From positions 3,596,953 to 3,660,952 of the forward strand of contig NC_043741.1 of assembly GCF_004337985.1 (NCBI RefSeq): a stretch of 64,000 bases of DNA, read 5' to 3'. Position numbers and translations under genes: made by a program. Positions 25,616 through 36,885 of this stretch are shown in pieces. The stretch's first letter is position 1. Every line of letters starts with the position of its first letter. The stretch is from Pyricularia pennisetigena (lineage: Eukaryota; Ascomycota; Sordariomycetes; Magnaporthales; Pyriculariaceae). A model generated the notes under the pieces. It was not told the origin of the DNA. It made no database searches and saw nothing but the letters and a program-made list of their open reading frames with translations.

Positions 25616-28600
25616 AAAAGTTTATTTGATGATAATATATGTTCTTCCACCTGTGCTCACGGCAAACTCTCCTTTGTACTCTTTTGGCTCTGAAACTTCA
25701 GGGGTAGATTAGCTCCTCCTGGTATGTACACAACTTCACCTTTGAGCGCTACACAAACGGCCTAAATGCTGTTCACATTTCTTTCTCTGGATGAGAGGGT
25801 AAGCAAATTCCCAATCAAATCACGACATACACCCACTTTTCATCGAAGCAGAGTCCCAAAGTAGAAGCAAGCCCCGTTCTAATGTCGTTTTTCGCTCCGA
25901 GTTAGGAGAGCAGGCTCGCACGGCATAGGTGTCTCCCCCGTAGCAGACCACTCAGGCCATCACGGATTCGTTCACGCCCCCCTCTCATCCACGCGTCCCG
26001 CGTCGTTGTGAACCAGAAACAAAGCATGGTCTAGGTCGCCTGACGGGGAGGCCCTCACCGCATGGGTGAGGAGGGTGGCGAAACCAGAGCAACCTTGATG
26101 ACCTCCACCCACACAGAAGATGACGACTGGCTGATCACTGCCGTCATGGCCTGGGCCCATGAGACCCTGCCGTCGACTCAGCAGATGTGCAAACATTCCT
26201 GCAGCCGGGCCATTCCCTTCCAAGGTGATTCGAGGCGAGCTGCCTCCGTCATCAGGCAGGAGGCATTGGGGTACCGTACAGGCGTGTGGATAAACTATAA
26301 GGGAGGGCTCGCACGCCTTAAACGAGGGGGAATAAACCAAGGCTTACCTGGAACGATGAGACATGTTTGGTTTGTTTGCCTCCGTTTCGATACTGGCGTG
26401 TCACGCAGCTAGTTGGCCCCAGCAATAGGTTTGCTTGCACACGATCGGTCCTCCTTTCTCCACTCGTTCATTGCTACGTGACACACGTGCGCCCCTGACT
26501 TATCTGAAGACTTTCCTCATGTAAAGAGCAGACTTGGCGACGGAGGCAAGGCCAAGTTAGCAGGCCACTGAACTGGTGAAGAAGCGCAAGAGCAGAGTGT
26601 GCTGCTGAAGCAGCCTGAGTCTCCATGAATAGAGCTGCATAGAAGCCAAATGTTGGGAAGTAGAGATCCTTCTTGAAGGTACTCGCCGCCTGGTTGCCTG
26701 CATCAGCAACTGCCCGCGCTCTTGTCCGGTCATCCGTGCTGATGATTGTTTCAAAGTGCTGTTTTGTGTATCGGTTTCGTCTTTACATACCGCAGACAAA
26801 CAGACATGCCGCAGTACTTTTCCCAACCGGCCCGCACAGCACCACGGCCATGTCAGCGTGGCATATTCCCTGGGCCGCCTTGCTCGCCTTGCAGGGACCT
26901 AAGACCCGAGACTAGACAAGGCCGGAGCTGCCAGACTACGCTAGCTGACCCCTGCCACATGGCCACCTTGTCGATCGAACCACGAATACATCATCTATCA
27001 GAAGCACATTCCTGCATTTGCTTGTAATTCTAACCAGACTGTATCCCGTGCTTTCAAGTGTCAGCAAAAGGAGAGCTAGATTAGACTAGTGCGAAAGACC
27101 ACTCACAAGCTTTCCTCAAGACCAGCTACTGAACGGTATATGCCTCCGACAACAGACCTAGCCTCCAGGTACCAAAGACTGTTGCAGACGCTCCAAGGCT
27201 CCGATCAGCTTGATGGAGTTTAGTAACGGTGATCCTCGAGTGTTTAGTGGCGCGAGATAACGGTTGTGCAAAGTAAACGGGTGGTACACTTGAACTAGTA
27301 AGCTAATGCTCGATTTTGGGGGCCAAATTGGAGATTTAGTGGCTGAGAATGGTACGATGTTGAGAGTTTAAGGTCTCGAGACTAAAGCCACGGCGTTATG
27401 CCGCCGCCCATAGACTGGAACAAGATATACAGATTGCAAACATGTCAGCCAGGAAAACGCGCCTGCAGCACAAGCAAAGTTTCATGAAATGGATGTCTTC
27501 CAGTACATTTGCGAGATTTTGACCAGGTAGGTGGGTGGATCAGTTGACTAAAGCAGTATTTTCCTCATTCCCACTTGCTCCCAGAAATAACTTGCGTAGA
27601 TCAACATTCAAAGTATGTCTCTGCCAGACTATGGGTCAATGACAGAGGATAGGAGAAGGCGTCCAGTGGACGGTGGGGCATCGTGTAGGCACCACGTTTC
27701 CGACTTACATACCCCAGCTGCATCTGAGTTACACGTTGGAGCTGGAGTTCCGTCTAGGACCGAAGAAGAGTGTTTGAATACACAATGAACTTGTGACGAA
27801 CCAAAGAGCAATGGCATATGCTACCTTCCCGTATGAAGATTTGGTCGAACTGCGGGTAAAAAGATGTCCTGGCTAGTCCCTGCCGGACCAAAACCAAGAT
27901 AAGCACAAAATACGTTCCGGGCATTAGTTTTTTTGCACGCTTCTGACTTGGCCAACCCCGAGCTGTGAAAATAACGATGGAGAGTGACGACAGAGGGGAT
28001 TGAAAAAAAAGAAAAAAAAAAAAAGTTACTATCAAGGCCATAAATTGTCAACATCAGGGACAAAGAAGAAAACCAGGCCGTCATAAGAATTATAATAATA
28101 ATTTGTCTCGTCGGATACACAAAAAATTGGTATTCTCTAGCTTCCTAAGGTAGATAGTTGGTGCTAAGTCGAACTGACATCGTCAATCCCACCGGATGAA
28201 AGTGTAGTGGACGAGATGAAATCTCCCTAAGCGAAAAGAGAGCAACCACTTTCGGCAAGAGCCTGCAGTCAACATTAGTCCGAGGATGTCATCAAATTTT
28301 GTTACTTATTAGTAATAAAGTGTCGCGTGCATCTTTTTCATAAAGGAATCGATGGATAAAGCGAACCGCGGCCGGTGGATTTGCCAGGGAATCAGCCAGC
28401 CCTCCAGAAAAGGCAAGTTTTTGTACGATCGAATAGCGATTATCCGTACCTGATTGCTTATTAATAGGAGGGGCAGTGGCCCCACCGATAGTGATGAATT
28501 ACTGCTTAGAGATAAGTCCTAAGCTCCCCTGTCCCCGCCCACATCTGACGCAAAGAGTCATCGTTCGCAATTATCAATGACTGCAACAAATGCACTGCAG

Positions 28601-28821
28601 ACGCTGAATTGCAGTTGTCGCTTTTGTTTATGAACCCTGCCAGCCGGTGCTGCTTCCCTCGAAGCTTTTTTTGGTGTGGGAATATGGCCGCATCCGACCT
28701 CTGCCCTAAAGTCCAAGTACTCCATCAAGCACTGCACAGGGCGACTTGAGCAAAGCAGACAAGGCTCCACTGTCAGTAGCCAGCCGTTCGTGATACACGT
28801 CCCCTTCATCCTGACTTGGAC

Positions 28822-30545
28822 ATGCCGAAGAAAAGACACCAAACACACTATTCGAAACCGCCATCAACCCCTCCTCCTTCGCTGGCTAGCTCGAGGATCC
28901 GAAGTGCAGATAGCGATGGTAAGTTCTGCGTTCATTTCGTAGCAGCATCAGCCGACCGGCATCCCTCAACAAATATCGGAACGACCGGTTGGTCCAAGTC
29001 GTGCAACATCGAGACAGCATTCCGGACACGCCCAATGAATGGACGGCCGAGCAGATTAGGGAACATTACACGGCATGCAAGCATACTGCCATTGTCAACA
29101 CGAAACACCAGCGGCACATTCTACGCATTCTCGAAGCGTCTTCTCTTGCCTTCTGTCTGTCTTCATGTGCTAATTGTGTACCTCTTTGCACAGTACAAAC
29201 CAAGGGCGTCAACCAGCTGCTTGCCGATCTCCGAAGGGTTGGCGTGAGCAACAATGGCGCCAACCCAAGTACCCAGATAACGCCTATTGATGCAGCTCTC
29301 AACCCTATACCTAGTGTACCACCCGCTTTGCGTCAAGTCCTCCGTATCCCCGAATCCCCTGCGCCACAGCAACGTTCTCGTCGCTTGGTCGATGCCCAGG
29401 GCCGCCGTCTGCCACCCGGCCCCCCGGCACCCCGATCTTGGCTAGCCCAATCTCGCCATGCCCCGACACCCTTGAAGGGCAAAGGTCATCTCGGCCCTTG
29501 TGCCGTACGTGGCAGCGACTTTTTCATACACCAGCTGCCAGGTGTCAATATTCCGGACAGGGGTAGCTTGCTAGACCTCGCTCTGTCAACCATGGTTGCG
29601 GACTGGGAGTACCAAAAGCACTACAACCAATATTGGCTATACACGCTGCCGGACCACCTGAGACTGGCACTCATATGTTATCTGGGCAGCTACAGGACGG
29701 ACGGAGCATCCCCGGGTGACCTGAAGAGGTTACTGCTGCCGCCTCCAGACCTTGAACTTGGAGACGAATCTCTGGAGCTTGGACACACTCCGAATGAGGG
29801 GATCCACACGTTTGACATGGTTGACGGATTTGGCAAGGCGATCGATATGAAGGAGCTCTCCGACATACTATTTCCTCGTCGTCCCGCTGAAGTGACCCCT
29901 GCAGTTTTGCAAGAATCTTGGGATGCACCGGCAGACAGCTGGGGCGCCCCAAAGTTGACTGCAGATGTCCGTCCCTCACTACTTCCAAACCTCACGCGTG
30001 TCTCCTTGGCGGTCAATCCGTCAATCGCACACAAGATGTCATGGAAGCACCTGCTTTCCTTCTCATCACATTTGGCTACCGTCACGCATCTGAGCCTGGC
30101 ATATTGGCCTAGGCCCACTCTGACGCCAAATGCCATCGCATCTGTCATCGACTCGCCCAGCGGGTCGATTCAGTATGGAGGTACCGGCTTCTACAGCCAT
30201 TCACTTGACGACGACTGGACTGAAGCCATATTGTTGCTCAGGCGTCTGAGCAAGAACCTCTACGGGCTAGAGTATTTAGACGTGACAGGCTGTGCTTCGT
30301 GGGCTGAGGCACTTATCCGGAGTGTAGATCACGACTCTGTCGACTGGCAGGGCGCTTGGGGCAAAATTACCGAGTTGTTGATGTATTGGGGGTTCCGGAC
30401 CCCCAGACCCGACGAAGAGCAAAGATACTCGGAATTTTTGGGACACATGGCACTTGCTACTCGGGTTGAGCGCCACATCATTGGCAAGAGATCAGGTCGG
30501 GGACGGTTCGTCGAAGTTCACAAGGATACTATCCCGGATGTATAG
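28822..30545 (+). CDS. Uncharacterised conserved-looking fungal protein
   Basis: Exons 28822-28918 and 29194-30545 encode about 482 residues. The start MPKKRHQTHYSKPPSTPPPS is short, basic and proline-rich. The 275 nt intron has a GTAAGT donor, a GTGCTAATTG branch region and a TTTGCACAG acceptor. Its length mod 3 is exactly what is needed to enter the long frame at VQTKGVNQLLADLRRVG. The body contains PDHLRLALICYLGSYRTDG, LPNLTRVSLAVNPSI and HLATVTHLSLAYWPRPTLTP, then LYGLEYLDVTGCASWAEALI. The spaced LxxLxL segments suggest a degenerate leucine-rich-repeat or F-box-associated fold. No catalytic motif, signal peptide or membrane segment is seen, and I cannot name the family. Confidence 0.75.
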
Positions 30546-32484
30546 ACGCTTGGTATAACCTGGATATGGCGCCCTGCAGTCATCCATGTGCTCTACTTGG
30601 CTCATGCTCTTTGTGGTGCACACATTCAATCCTGAGAGGTCTCATATTTTGACTACCCACAATTGACAAATTGCGTGCCCTTTATCTTTGTTACACCATT
30701 TGCATGCAACTCCTACTGATGAGCACACCGACCAGTCAGTCACGCTTACTGGAAATGAGCGGCTACAGTTTATATCAGCTATAGAACAACAATATCCTCA
30801 GAGCAGCAGATTGATGGGACCTGAGGCAGGCACATGTGTGACAGCAATGGTCAAGGTTTGGCACTTTTGTTCCAGTTAGCCCAACATGTTTCTTCACAAA
30901 TGTAAAGAAGGATGTCTTGACACCCAGGTAATGTAGAAGAACTGAGAAATCTGAGCCGTGATATAATTAATGTCTTCATGGTGATCGCTAACAAGCTCGA
31001 CATGTCATTTCAGCCATCGCTGTAGCATGCATGAATCTGTTGTTCGCTCTCCAGAGCTATCGTATTCGTCCCTGCTCAAAATCGGTATATTATACCGGAT
31101 TCAAAGTAGGACCAATTCTGTTAGAGCAACAGGTCGCAAAAAAGGGGGAGAAAAAGAAAGAATAGTGACCGAAAAACAGGTTTCGTGTTCATTTTCCCTT
31201 TATTTTCGTTTCTCTCTTCTGTTCTCAACCCTTCATCTGTTGACACATGAATGTCGTATCAGATCAACCTGGCCGACCTCCTAGAGATGGACCTCGAGCT
31301 TTGCCGCCCTGTCCGAGAGGCCATCTGGGAGGTGGGCGGGTAAGCTCGAGGTCCTGACGATGATCTGCGACCCCTTCACCGCGGCCTACGTGCTCTGTAG
31401 CCTTTCGGCCTTGACGCGGGACCGACCCGATCTACACTTTCACTTCGCAGGCTGCGACTGCGCTCAATGGGCGTTCGTCTCTTTGTGTTGCGTGTTGAGC
31501 GTTGGTTCTGACGTCGCGCGATCGCAGCTCCAAGCCAAGGACTTAGATGGCCTTCTTTTTTCTCGGGTGACGAAGCCACGCCAAGGCCTAATCATGGTTA
31601 TCTTGGAAATGGTCCCTGATCACGGGCGTTCTTCGGCGTGGCGTGCAGCTGGGTAAGGTTGTGCTTTTCGCAAACAGCACGGCGTGAAGAATTTTTTTTG
31701 ACTATTATGGATGACACACTATGCAGACGTGACGGTTATGCTTGATTCCTCATGGGATTTTAATCTATCATTCGCTCTCTCGATATAGCTAGACATAACC
31801 CCTGTTTTGATCTGCAAGTGGGCCAAGATAAGGTCGGTACTTGGACCCATCTCCAACCAAGTGTGCAAATATTAATTGCTTCTCTATTTTGTATCTTGCT
31901 CCGTACACACAATTGTGCTTTATGCATTGTTGTGCGCAAACCTATGTGGACGATTTTGCGAGACCAGAATGAGACTGACTCTACTGGATATCAATAGAGG
32001 TAAATGTGCGTATGTATTCAAGACAGCTTGTTCTCTCTCGATTACAGGTTGTAAGTTGCTTTAAGCTCAAGGTCGACATTATTGTAAAAGATAGAGAAAA
32101 CCCACGATGATGTCATTGTAAAGCCTTCAATTGTGGCTCCTTGACTGCCACGAGGCATCATCCCAGTCGCTACTCCATCCCATTATCCTCCCCCGCAACA
32201 TTCCCTGTTAGTGGAGAGCTCCACCAGCATTCAGCTGCCAACGCACCTAACCTTAACCACCTATTTTATTACAGCATTAAAATTCTAGCTGTAACCAGCC
32301 ACCTGACCAGCAGCCGATCCAGCAAGCGCAAAAAAAAAGTTTCTGTCGAAGCTCCAGCTTGTCGAGTTTTGATCGCGCCTAGTCTGAAGCTGGAGCTATT
32401 ATTCCGCTGCTCGAAAATATTTTGCAAAAACCGGTTCCCTCCCATCGCCCAGCTGATACAAGAAACCCTCAACGGCCTCACAAA
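30546..32484. other. Intergenic region upstream of the MscL gene
   Basis: About 1.9 kb, mostly AT-rich and without supported genes, interrupted by a GC-richer island at 31251-31656 listed separately. The right end contains the probable MscL promoter and leader. Confidence 0.5.
31251..31656 (+). pseudogene. GC-rich coding-like island, possible gene fragment
   Basis: From ATG 31251 a frame reads MSYQINLADLLEMDLELCRP and stops at 31341 after 30 codons, at a GGGTAAGC that could also be a donor. A second frame then runs to 31656 (CDPFTAAYVLCSLSALTRDR...). Base composition differs from the AT-rich flanks. No family is recognised and no splice joins the two frames cleanly. It could be a broken gene, a short spliced peptide or chance. 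Confidence 0.2.
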
Positions 32485-33581
32485 ATGCCGGGCAGCTATC
32501 GTGATGACCCCCTCAGCGATGAGGAAGATCAAGGTTGGGCTGAGAGGTTTGAGGACGGCGAGAGACGCATACGTCGCGTTTGGGATGGATTTTTGGATTT
32601 TGCGCTCCAGGGAAATATTCTCGAGATCGCGTTTGGGTTGATGTAGGTGCTTGCTCATGAACTTGGACAGCGAGCCAAAAAGGCTCTGGAGTCTGCTGCT
32701 GACACTCACAAATAGACTTGCCGCCGCATTCACCAGTATCATCAACTCTCTTGTTTCGGATATTCTACTTCCGCCCCTGAGTGTCCTCTTTGTAAGCTGG
32801 CGAATAATTAGCAAACCGAGGCATACCGGTGAAGACTCAATATATAAAATATGTAAGCTAACCGAACACGCAAGCCTCTAAACAAAAACCTCGACGAAAA
32901 ATTCGCTGTGCTCAAGCCAGGCCCAAACTTCGATCCTGCAAATGGCGGCTATCCGACTATTCAGCTGGCACAGGAAGATAGCGCCGTGGTCATGGCATGG
33001 GGGTAAGCACAACTGCCATCATCGTTGGTACCAAGTTATGAATGATAACTAATCGAGCGACTTTTTTGGACATCAGATCGTTTGTCAACAAGGTCCTGAA
33101 TTTTCTTGGTCTTGGCGTCAGTCTCTATGCACTTGCGGGCCTTTACCAGTACTTCTCCAACGGTAAGTTTTAGTCCATGGATAGTCAGAAAGTGGACTTG
33201 TATGCACGCACGGGCAGGAACAATGGTTGACTTCTACTAATGTGCTTCTCTTACCTAGACCCCATCATTAAGCATCTGAAGAAGTGCCCATACTGCAAGA
33301 AGAGCATAAACGAAAAGGTAATGTACACGCATACACCCAATTTCCGGAACTTACCATGATTTGATGTACTAATATTTCCAAAAAGTGAGTTCCCACGACC
33401 GCTTTGAAACTTATAGAAAATGCTGGCTTGCCGGCCATCGCGCGAACCCCCGCTGGTCTTTATCCATCTCCCTACACCCAAAGTCATGTGCTAATCTGAT
33501 AATCTTTGCTACGTGTCCAGGGCCAAGCGTTGTATCAACTGTACAAGCTGGGTTGATGGAACTGAAGACCGACGCCACTAG
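32485..33581 (+). CDS. mscL: Large-conductance mechanosensitive channel, MscL family
   Basis: Stretch-gated membrane channel of bacterial MscL type, found in many fungi; the cellular membrane it occupies is not certain. Exons 32485-32642, 32716-32791, 32875-33002, 33077-33162, 33259-33316 and 33521-33581 give about 188 residues. Seen: an acidic N-terminus, FLDFALQGNILEIAFGL leading into TM1 (LAAAFTSIINSLVSDILLPP), a loop with NKNLDEKFAVL, and TM2 (FVNKVLNFLGLGVSLYALAG). A C-terminal zinc ribbon follows, CPYC then CINC. GN and AF(T)SIINSLVSD(I)LLPP are hallmark MscL positions. Every junction is in phase. The last junction works only if the final intron is a twin intron, described separately. 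The gene is oriented + and converges on pex7. Confidence 0.9.
33317..33520 (+). other. Candidate [D1,2] stwintron (nested twin intron) in the MscL gene
   Basis: The internal intron 33318-33385 (68 nt) has donor GTAATG, branch TACTAAT and acceptor AAG. Its removal joins G33317 to TGAGTT at 33386, creating a GTGAGT donor that was not contiguous before. The outer intron (G33317 plus 33386-33520, 136 nt) then has branch GTGCTAATC and acceptor CCAG. After both steps the exon reads AA|G, giving ...SINEKAKRCINCTSW and a complete two-CxxC zinc ribbon. Splicing the whole segment as one intron from 33318 shifts the frame and ends after 11 residues without the second CxxC. Confidence 0.75.
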
Positions 33582-34092
33582 TGTTCTGCTGCCAGTGTGT
33601 GACACCGCCCACATAGTCGCCGGCGTTGTGGGGTGTATGCATATTGGCTAACGTGGAATGACACCGGGCACCAGGGCATATGTGATATTATGACCTCGGC
33701 AAGATTGTGAACGTTTCTACTGGAGTTTGTCAATTCCTCGCAGAGGCTCATCTCTCTAGGTTATTTTCAGAACCTACATTTGCGGCATCTGATTTGATCA
33801 TCATCTGTAGCGTTGAGTAGTTGAGCGTTTGCTTCCTCTTTTCTTTTTCTTTTCTTTTTTTCCTTCCTCACATCGTTCTGGTACGATTCTCTTCCTGGTT
33901 GCGTTGGACATGTCTCGTGATGTCTGCTTTATGAATTCTGAGGTAGTTCACAGCAGAAGACACTTGAGATAATCCCTCATATCCAGCCTCGCGACCCCCG
34001 ACCTATGAAACCTGCCCTCAATAAATCTACCTACCACTGATGCCACACAGCGCAACGGCTATGGAAGGACATCTAGCAATGCGCTCTTGGAA

Positions 34093-34188
34093 CTAGCGTC
34101 TCCTAATGGTATAAATCACAAAAGCTACCGAGACGCAGACGAAGAGCACATAGCCAATCACTATACCCGCTATTTCCGGAGCGTCCAT
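34093..34188 (-). CDS. 31-residue single-pass membrane microprotein (candidate)
   Basis: A short complete frame on the minus strand starts at an excellent context (ccaccATGG) and ends with TAG. The peptide is MDAPEIAGIVIGYVLF followed by CVSVAFVIYTIRRR: two acidic residues at the N-terminus, about 20 hydrophobic residues, and an Arg-rich end. This suggests a tail with the C-terminus cytosolic. It is complete and needs no intron. It resembles in layout the tiny subunits of membrane complexes such as Ost4 or small Tom proteins, but I cannot assign it to any of them. It sits downstream of pex7, between the convergent MscL and pex7 genes. Confidence 0.45.
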   Translation of the reverse strand: MDAPEIAGIVIGYVLFVCVSVAFVIYTIRRR

Positions 34189-34722
34189 GGTGGAGAGTAT
34201 TGCTCAAGAGAAATATTCAGCTGAGTATGATTTTTTCCCCGTCGTGTGATCGTGAAAAATATCGTTGCTGTGTGGAACGGTTAAGCTGGATGAGGCGGAT
34301 GGTGTATCGAAAGTTTTCTAGGTATTGGGACTGTGAGTTCCAGCGGTTGAATCGGTATGATTTATTTATTTACTTATTATTATTTTTTTTCGATTGAACC
34401 AGAATGAAGAAATAGTGACAATTGATGAATTTGTCATCCCGAATTGGCGGCACACCAGCTGGCACAAAGTCACTAAACGGTTCTGACTCCATCAGTGAAG
34501 AGCAAGCCAAGTTCATCCATTCAGTGGTATTTCCAAATCCAAGACAGCCCAAAACTATTACATATACAAATGAAATCCAGCTACCGGCTTGCGCTATTGG
34601 AGATATCGCTGGTTTAGATGTATGAGCTCAAGCGCAAACGCCCCAAAATATCCTCAAATATAACAAAAATTTTGCTTGATAGAGCGATATCGTATGAAGC
34701 CGGTCAAGTCATGATGCGCTGG

Positions 34723-35985
34723 TTACCTGAGGAAGGCGTTAGCGTCCCACAATAGCACCCTCTGATCCCAAGCACAAGACGCAACCCAGCCGCCGGCGCC
34801 AAACAAGCACCAGTCAAGACCGGTAGCGAACTCGGTGTGACGGTTCATCAGTCCCAACTGTCTACCCTGGGCCGCGACCGGCGCGCCTGGTGGAGCACCA
34901 GGCTGCTGATTCGAGCCGTCAGACCACAGGCGCACCGTCATGTCGTAGCTGGCGCTGACGAGCAGGTCACTGACGTGAGGGCTCCAGGCCAACCGGCGCA
35001 CGGCGAATTCATGGCCGTGCATGACCGAAATGGGACCGACCGAATTGACACCGGCGCGAATGTCGAAGGTGCGCACGACACGGTCGACACCGCCGGTCGC
35101 GATGATCGTGTCGCGGTACTTGTTCCAGTCGTGCGTCAGGATCTCAGCAGGGGGAGACGGCTGTGGCCCGCCGTGCACCGGAATGGCTGCCACCAGGTGG
35201 TACTTGGCCGATACCGGCGTCCGGAGGTCGAACAGACGGAGGTGTGAGTCTGTCGACACGGCAGAGATGAGAGAGGGATTGAGAGGGCAGAAGGACGCGC
35301 TATATGTGCAGTTGCCTATCGGCAGCGTCTTGAGTGAGTGGTTGCGGGTGGGTGACCACTGTTGGATGCCTGATTAGCCGTTACTCTATTTTTATATCAA
35401 ACAACACATGGATAAACCATCTTCTTGAGAAAGGTCGGGTTCTCACAAGTTTGACAGTCCCATCCCATGAGCTTGAAAGAAAGGTGTCCTTGCTAACAGA
35501 GTTCCAGCACACCGAGAAAGCTTCCCTTTTGTGCTCATGGAAATTCATGACGGGAAAGTCGTTCACGCCTAAATCGAACAGCTTGATGGACCCATCGCCG
35601 CAGGCCACAATGAGTTGATTTTCGTTGAGTTCAGACCATGCCAGGTCATACTGAGCATCGTTGGTGTCAAAGCTGTGGCAGGGTTGAGTACGATTTGTGA
35701 GTGAGTGCGCAGAAAGACCTTCACCGGGTCGAGTCTCCTCGAAAAGAAGTCACTGTTGCGCCGAAATAACCAGGAGTAAAACAAGGCAAAAAAAAAAAAA
35801 AAAACTCACGTCTTTTCTACCTGCACACCTGCAGCGTTCAGACCCAGGGCATACACCCTCCCATTGCCCACAATGCCATAGTTTGCAGAGCTCGCAACAG
35901 CTATTCGATTGTCATAATAGGGCGAATATTTGACGGCGTAGGGGTTGAAGCCCTGCGTCCGGAACTCAAGCATAGGGGCACTCAT
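34723..35985 (-). CDS. pex7: Pex7, peroxisomal PTS2 import receptor
   Basis: Cytosolic WD40 receptor that binds PTS2 cargo and delivers it to the peroxisomal import machinery together with a Pex20/Pex5-type co-receptor. Exons, right to left: 35985-35810, 35672-35447, 35358-34723, totalling about 345 residues, the normal Pex7 size. Seen: the Pex7-specific N-terminus (MLEFRTQGFNPYAVKYSP, VGNGRVYALGL) and successive WD repeats. Repeat landmarks include DLAWSELNENQLIVACGDGS, LSSSWDGTVKL, IIATGGVDRVVRTFD, LLVSASYDMTVRLW and SCAWDQRVLLWD near the end. All junctions are in phase. The start at MSAPMLEF was chosen because the upstream in-frame sequence is hydrophobic and low-complexity, with a T-rich 5' UTR. 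Confidence 0.95.
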
Positions 35986-36885
35986 GGTGAATAGGAAAAA
36001 AAGAAACAAAAAACCGCTTGTTGTAAGCAATAGTCAAAATGGAGGACAATGTCGCTTCCCACAACAACCCTTTGTTGTCCTTGTCCTTGTTTTTATCCTT
36101 ATCCCTAGGCCTTGACGAACTCCTGCACCTCCAGCTCCGAGACTAAGCCAGCACTATCAGCGGCTGTGGTTTGGCGTTGGCCTTCGTCGCATTTGGATCC
36201 GGATCAAGTTCTTGGTCTTGGGATAGATTGAAGCGGACAGGCAATGATGAGCAATACTTATTATGTCACAGATGCCCCTGCCGAGTTCGGACTAGCCCCG
36301 AGGTGAGATGCAGTCCAACTTTGGGAAACAAATGTCCGACCTCACGGGACTTGGCCGACCGACATGGACACAGTGCCTCGGCGGTCGGCTCCCTCATGGT
36401 GGGTCCCATGGCTCCTCCTGCGCATAAGACAGTGGAGCCCAGCACGTGATCAGGCGAACGGGACGCGAAAGTCACTTACCCCACATTCAACCCCACGCAC
36501 TCGAAAGAACATCTGCAACGCGTCTTCTACTCGTCACCGTTCTACATTCTGCTACCTGGGCGAGACTCTTTCTCCCCCAGTGCTTTAATCGAGACTGCTC
36601 GCTGTTTTTTTTTTTTTTTTCATCCAAATATATTGACCATCGGCTGCGATTGCCTGCTTAGTTGATTAATTGATGCTGCTTGTATAACAACATTGAAAAC
36701 ACACAAATCTGTCTCGTTATGGATAATGCAGCCATCCACGCATCTCATTCAACATTAGCCTGATCCGACTTTTCAATTGGCTTCCCTCATCGTCTATGAC
36801 TAGACTGAAACCTTCCTCCTGACTACTCCCTTTTTTGGGCCTGTTTATTATCCAAACAAAAGATTATCCTCTAGGCCTACTCCAC
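35986..36885. promoter_or_regulatory. Divergent promoter region (pex7 / AlkB-like gene)
   Basis: 0.9 kb between two divergent start codons. It contains a T run near 36604-36620. No conserved operator was recognised and no convincing ORF is present. Confidence 0.5.

Larger units (their letters stand above)
15911..28821. other. 13 kb gene-poor region upstream of vib-1
   Basis: No supported gene in about 12.9 kb. The left part probably holds the vib-1 promoter and leader. Content: a 41-nt A run (16269-16309), many short A/T runs, and short ORFs on both strands without recognisable families. Faintly coding-like fragments occur on the minus strand at 24.4-25.6 kb and 25.97-26.34 kb. No tRNA A/B boxes and no terminal repeats of a transposon were recognised. 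Confidence 0.5.

Noticed and set aside
33318..33520. Single ordinary intron at the end of the MscL gene
   Set aside because: It shifts the frame and removes half of the zinc ribbon; the alternative donor GTACAC at 33323 keeps frame but inserts Val-Met and ignores two strong internal splice signals.
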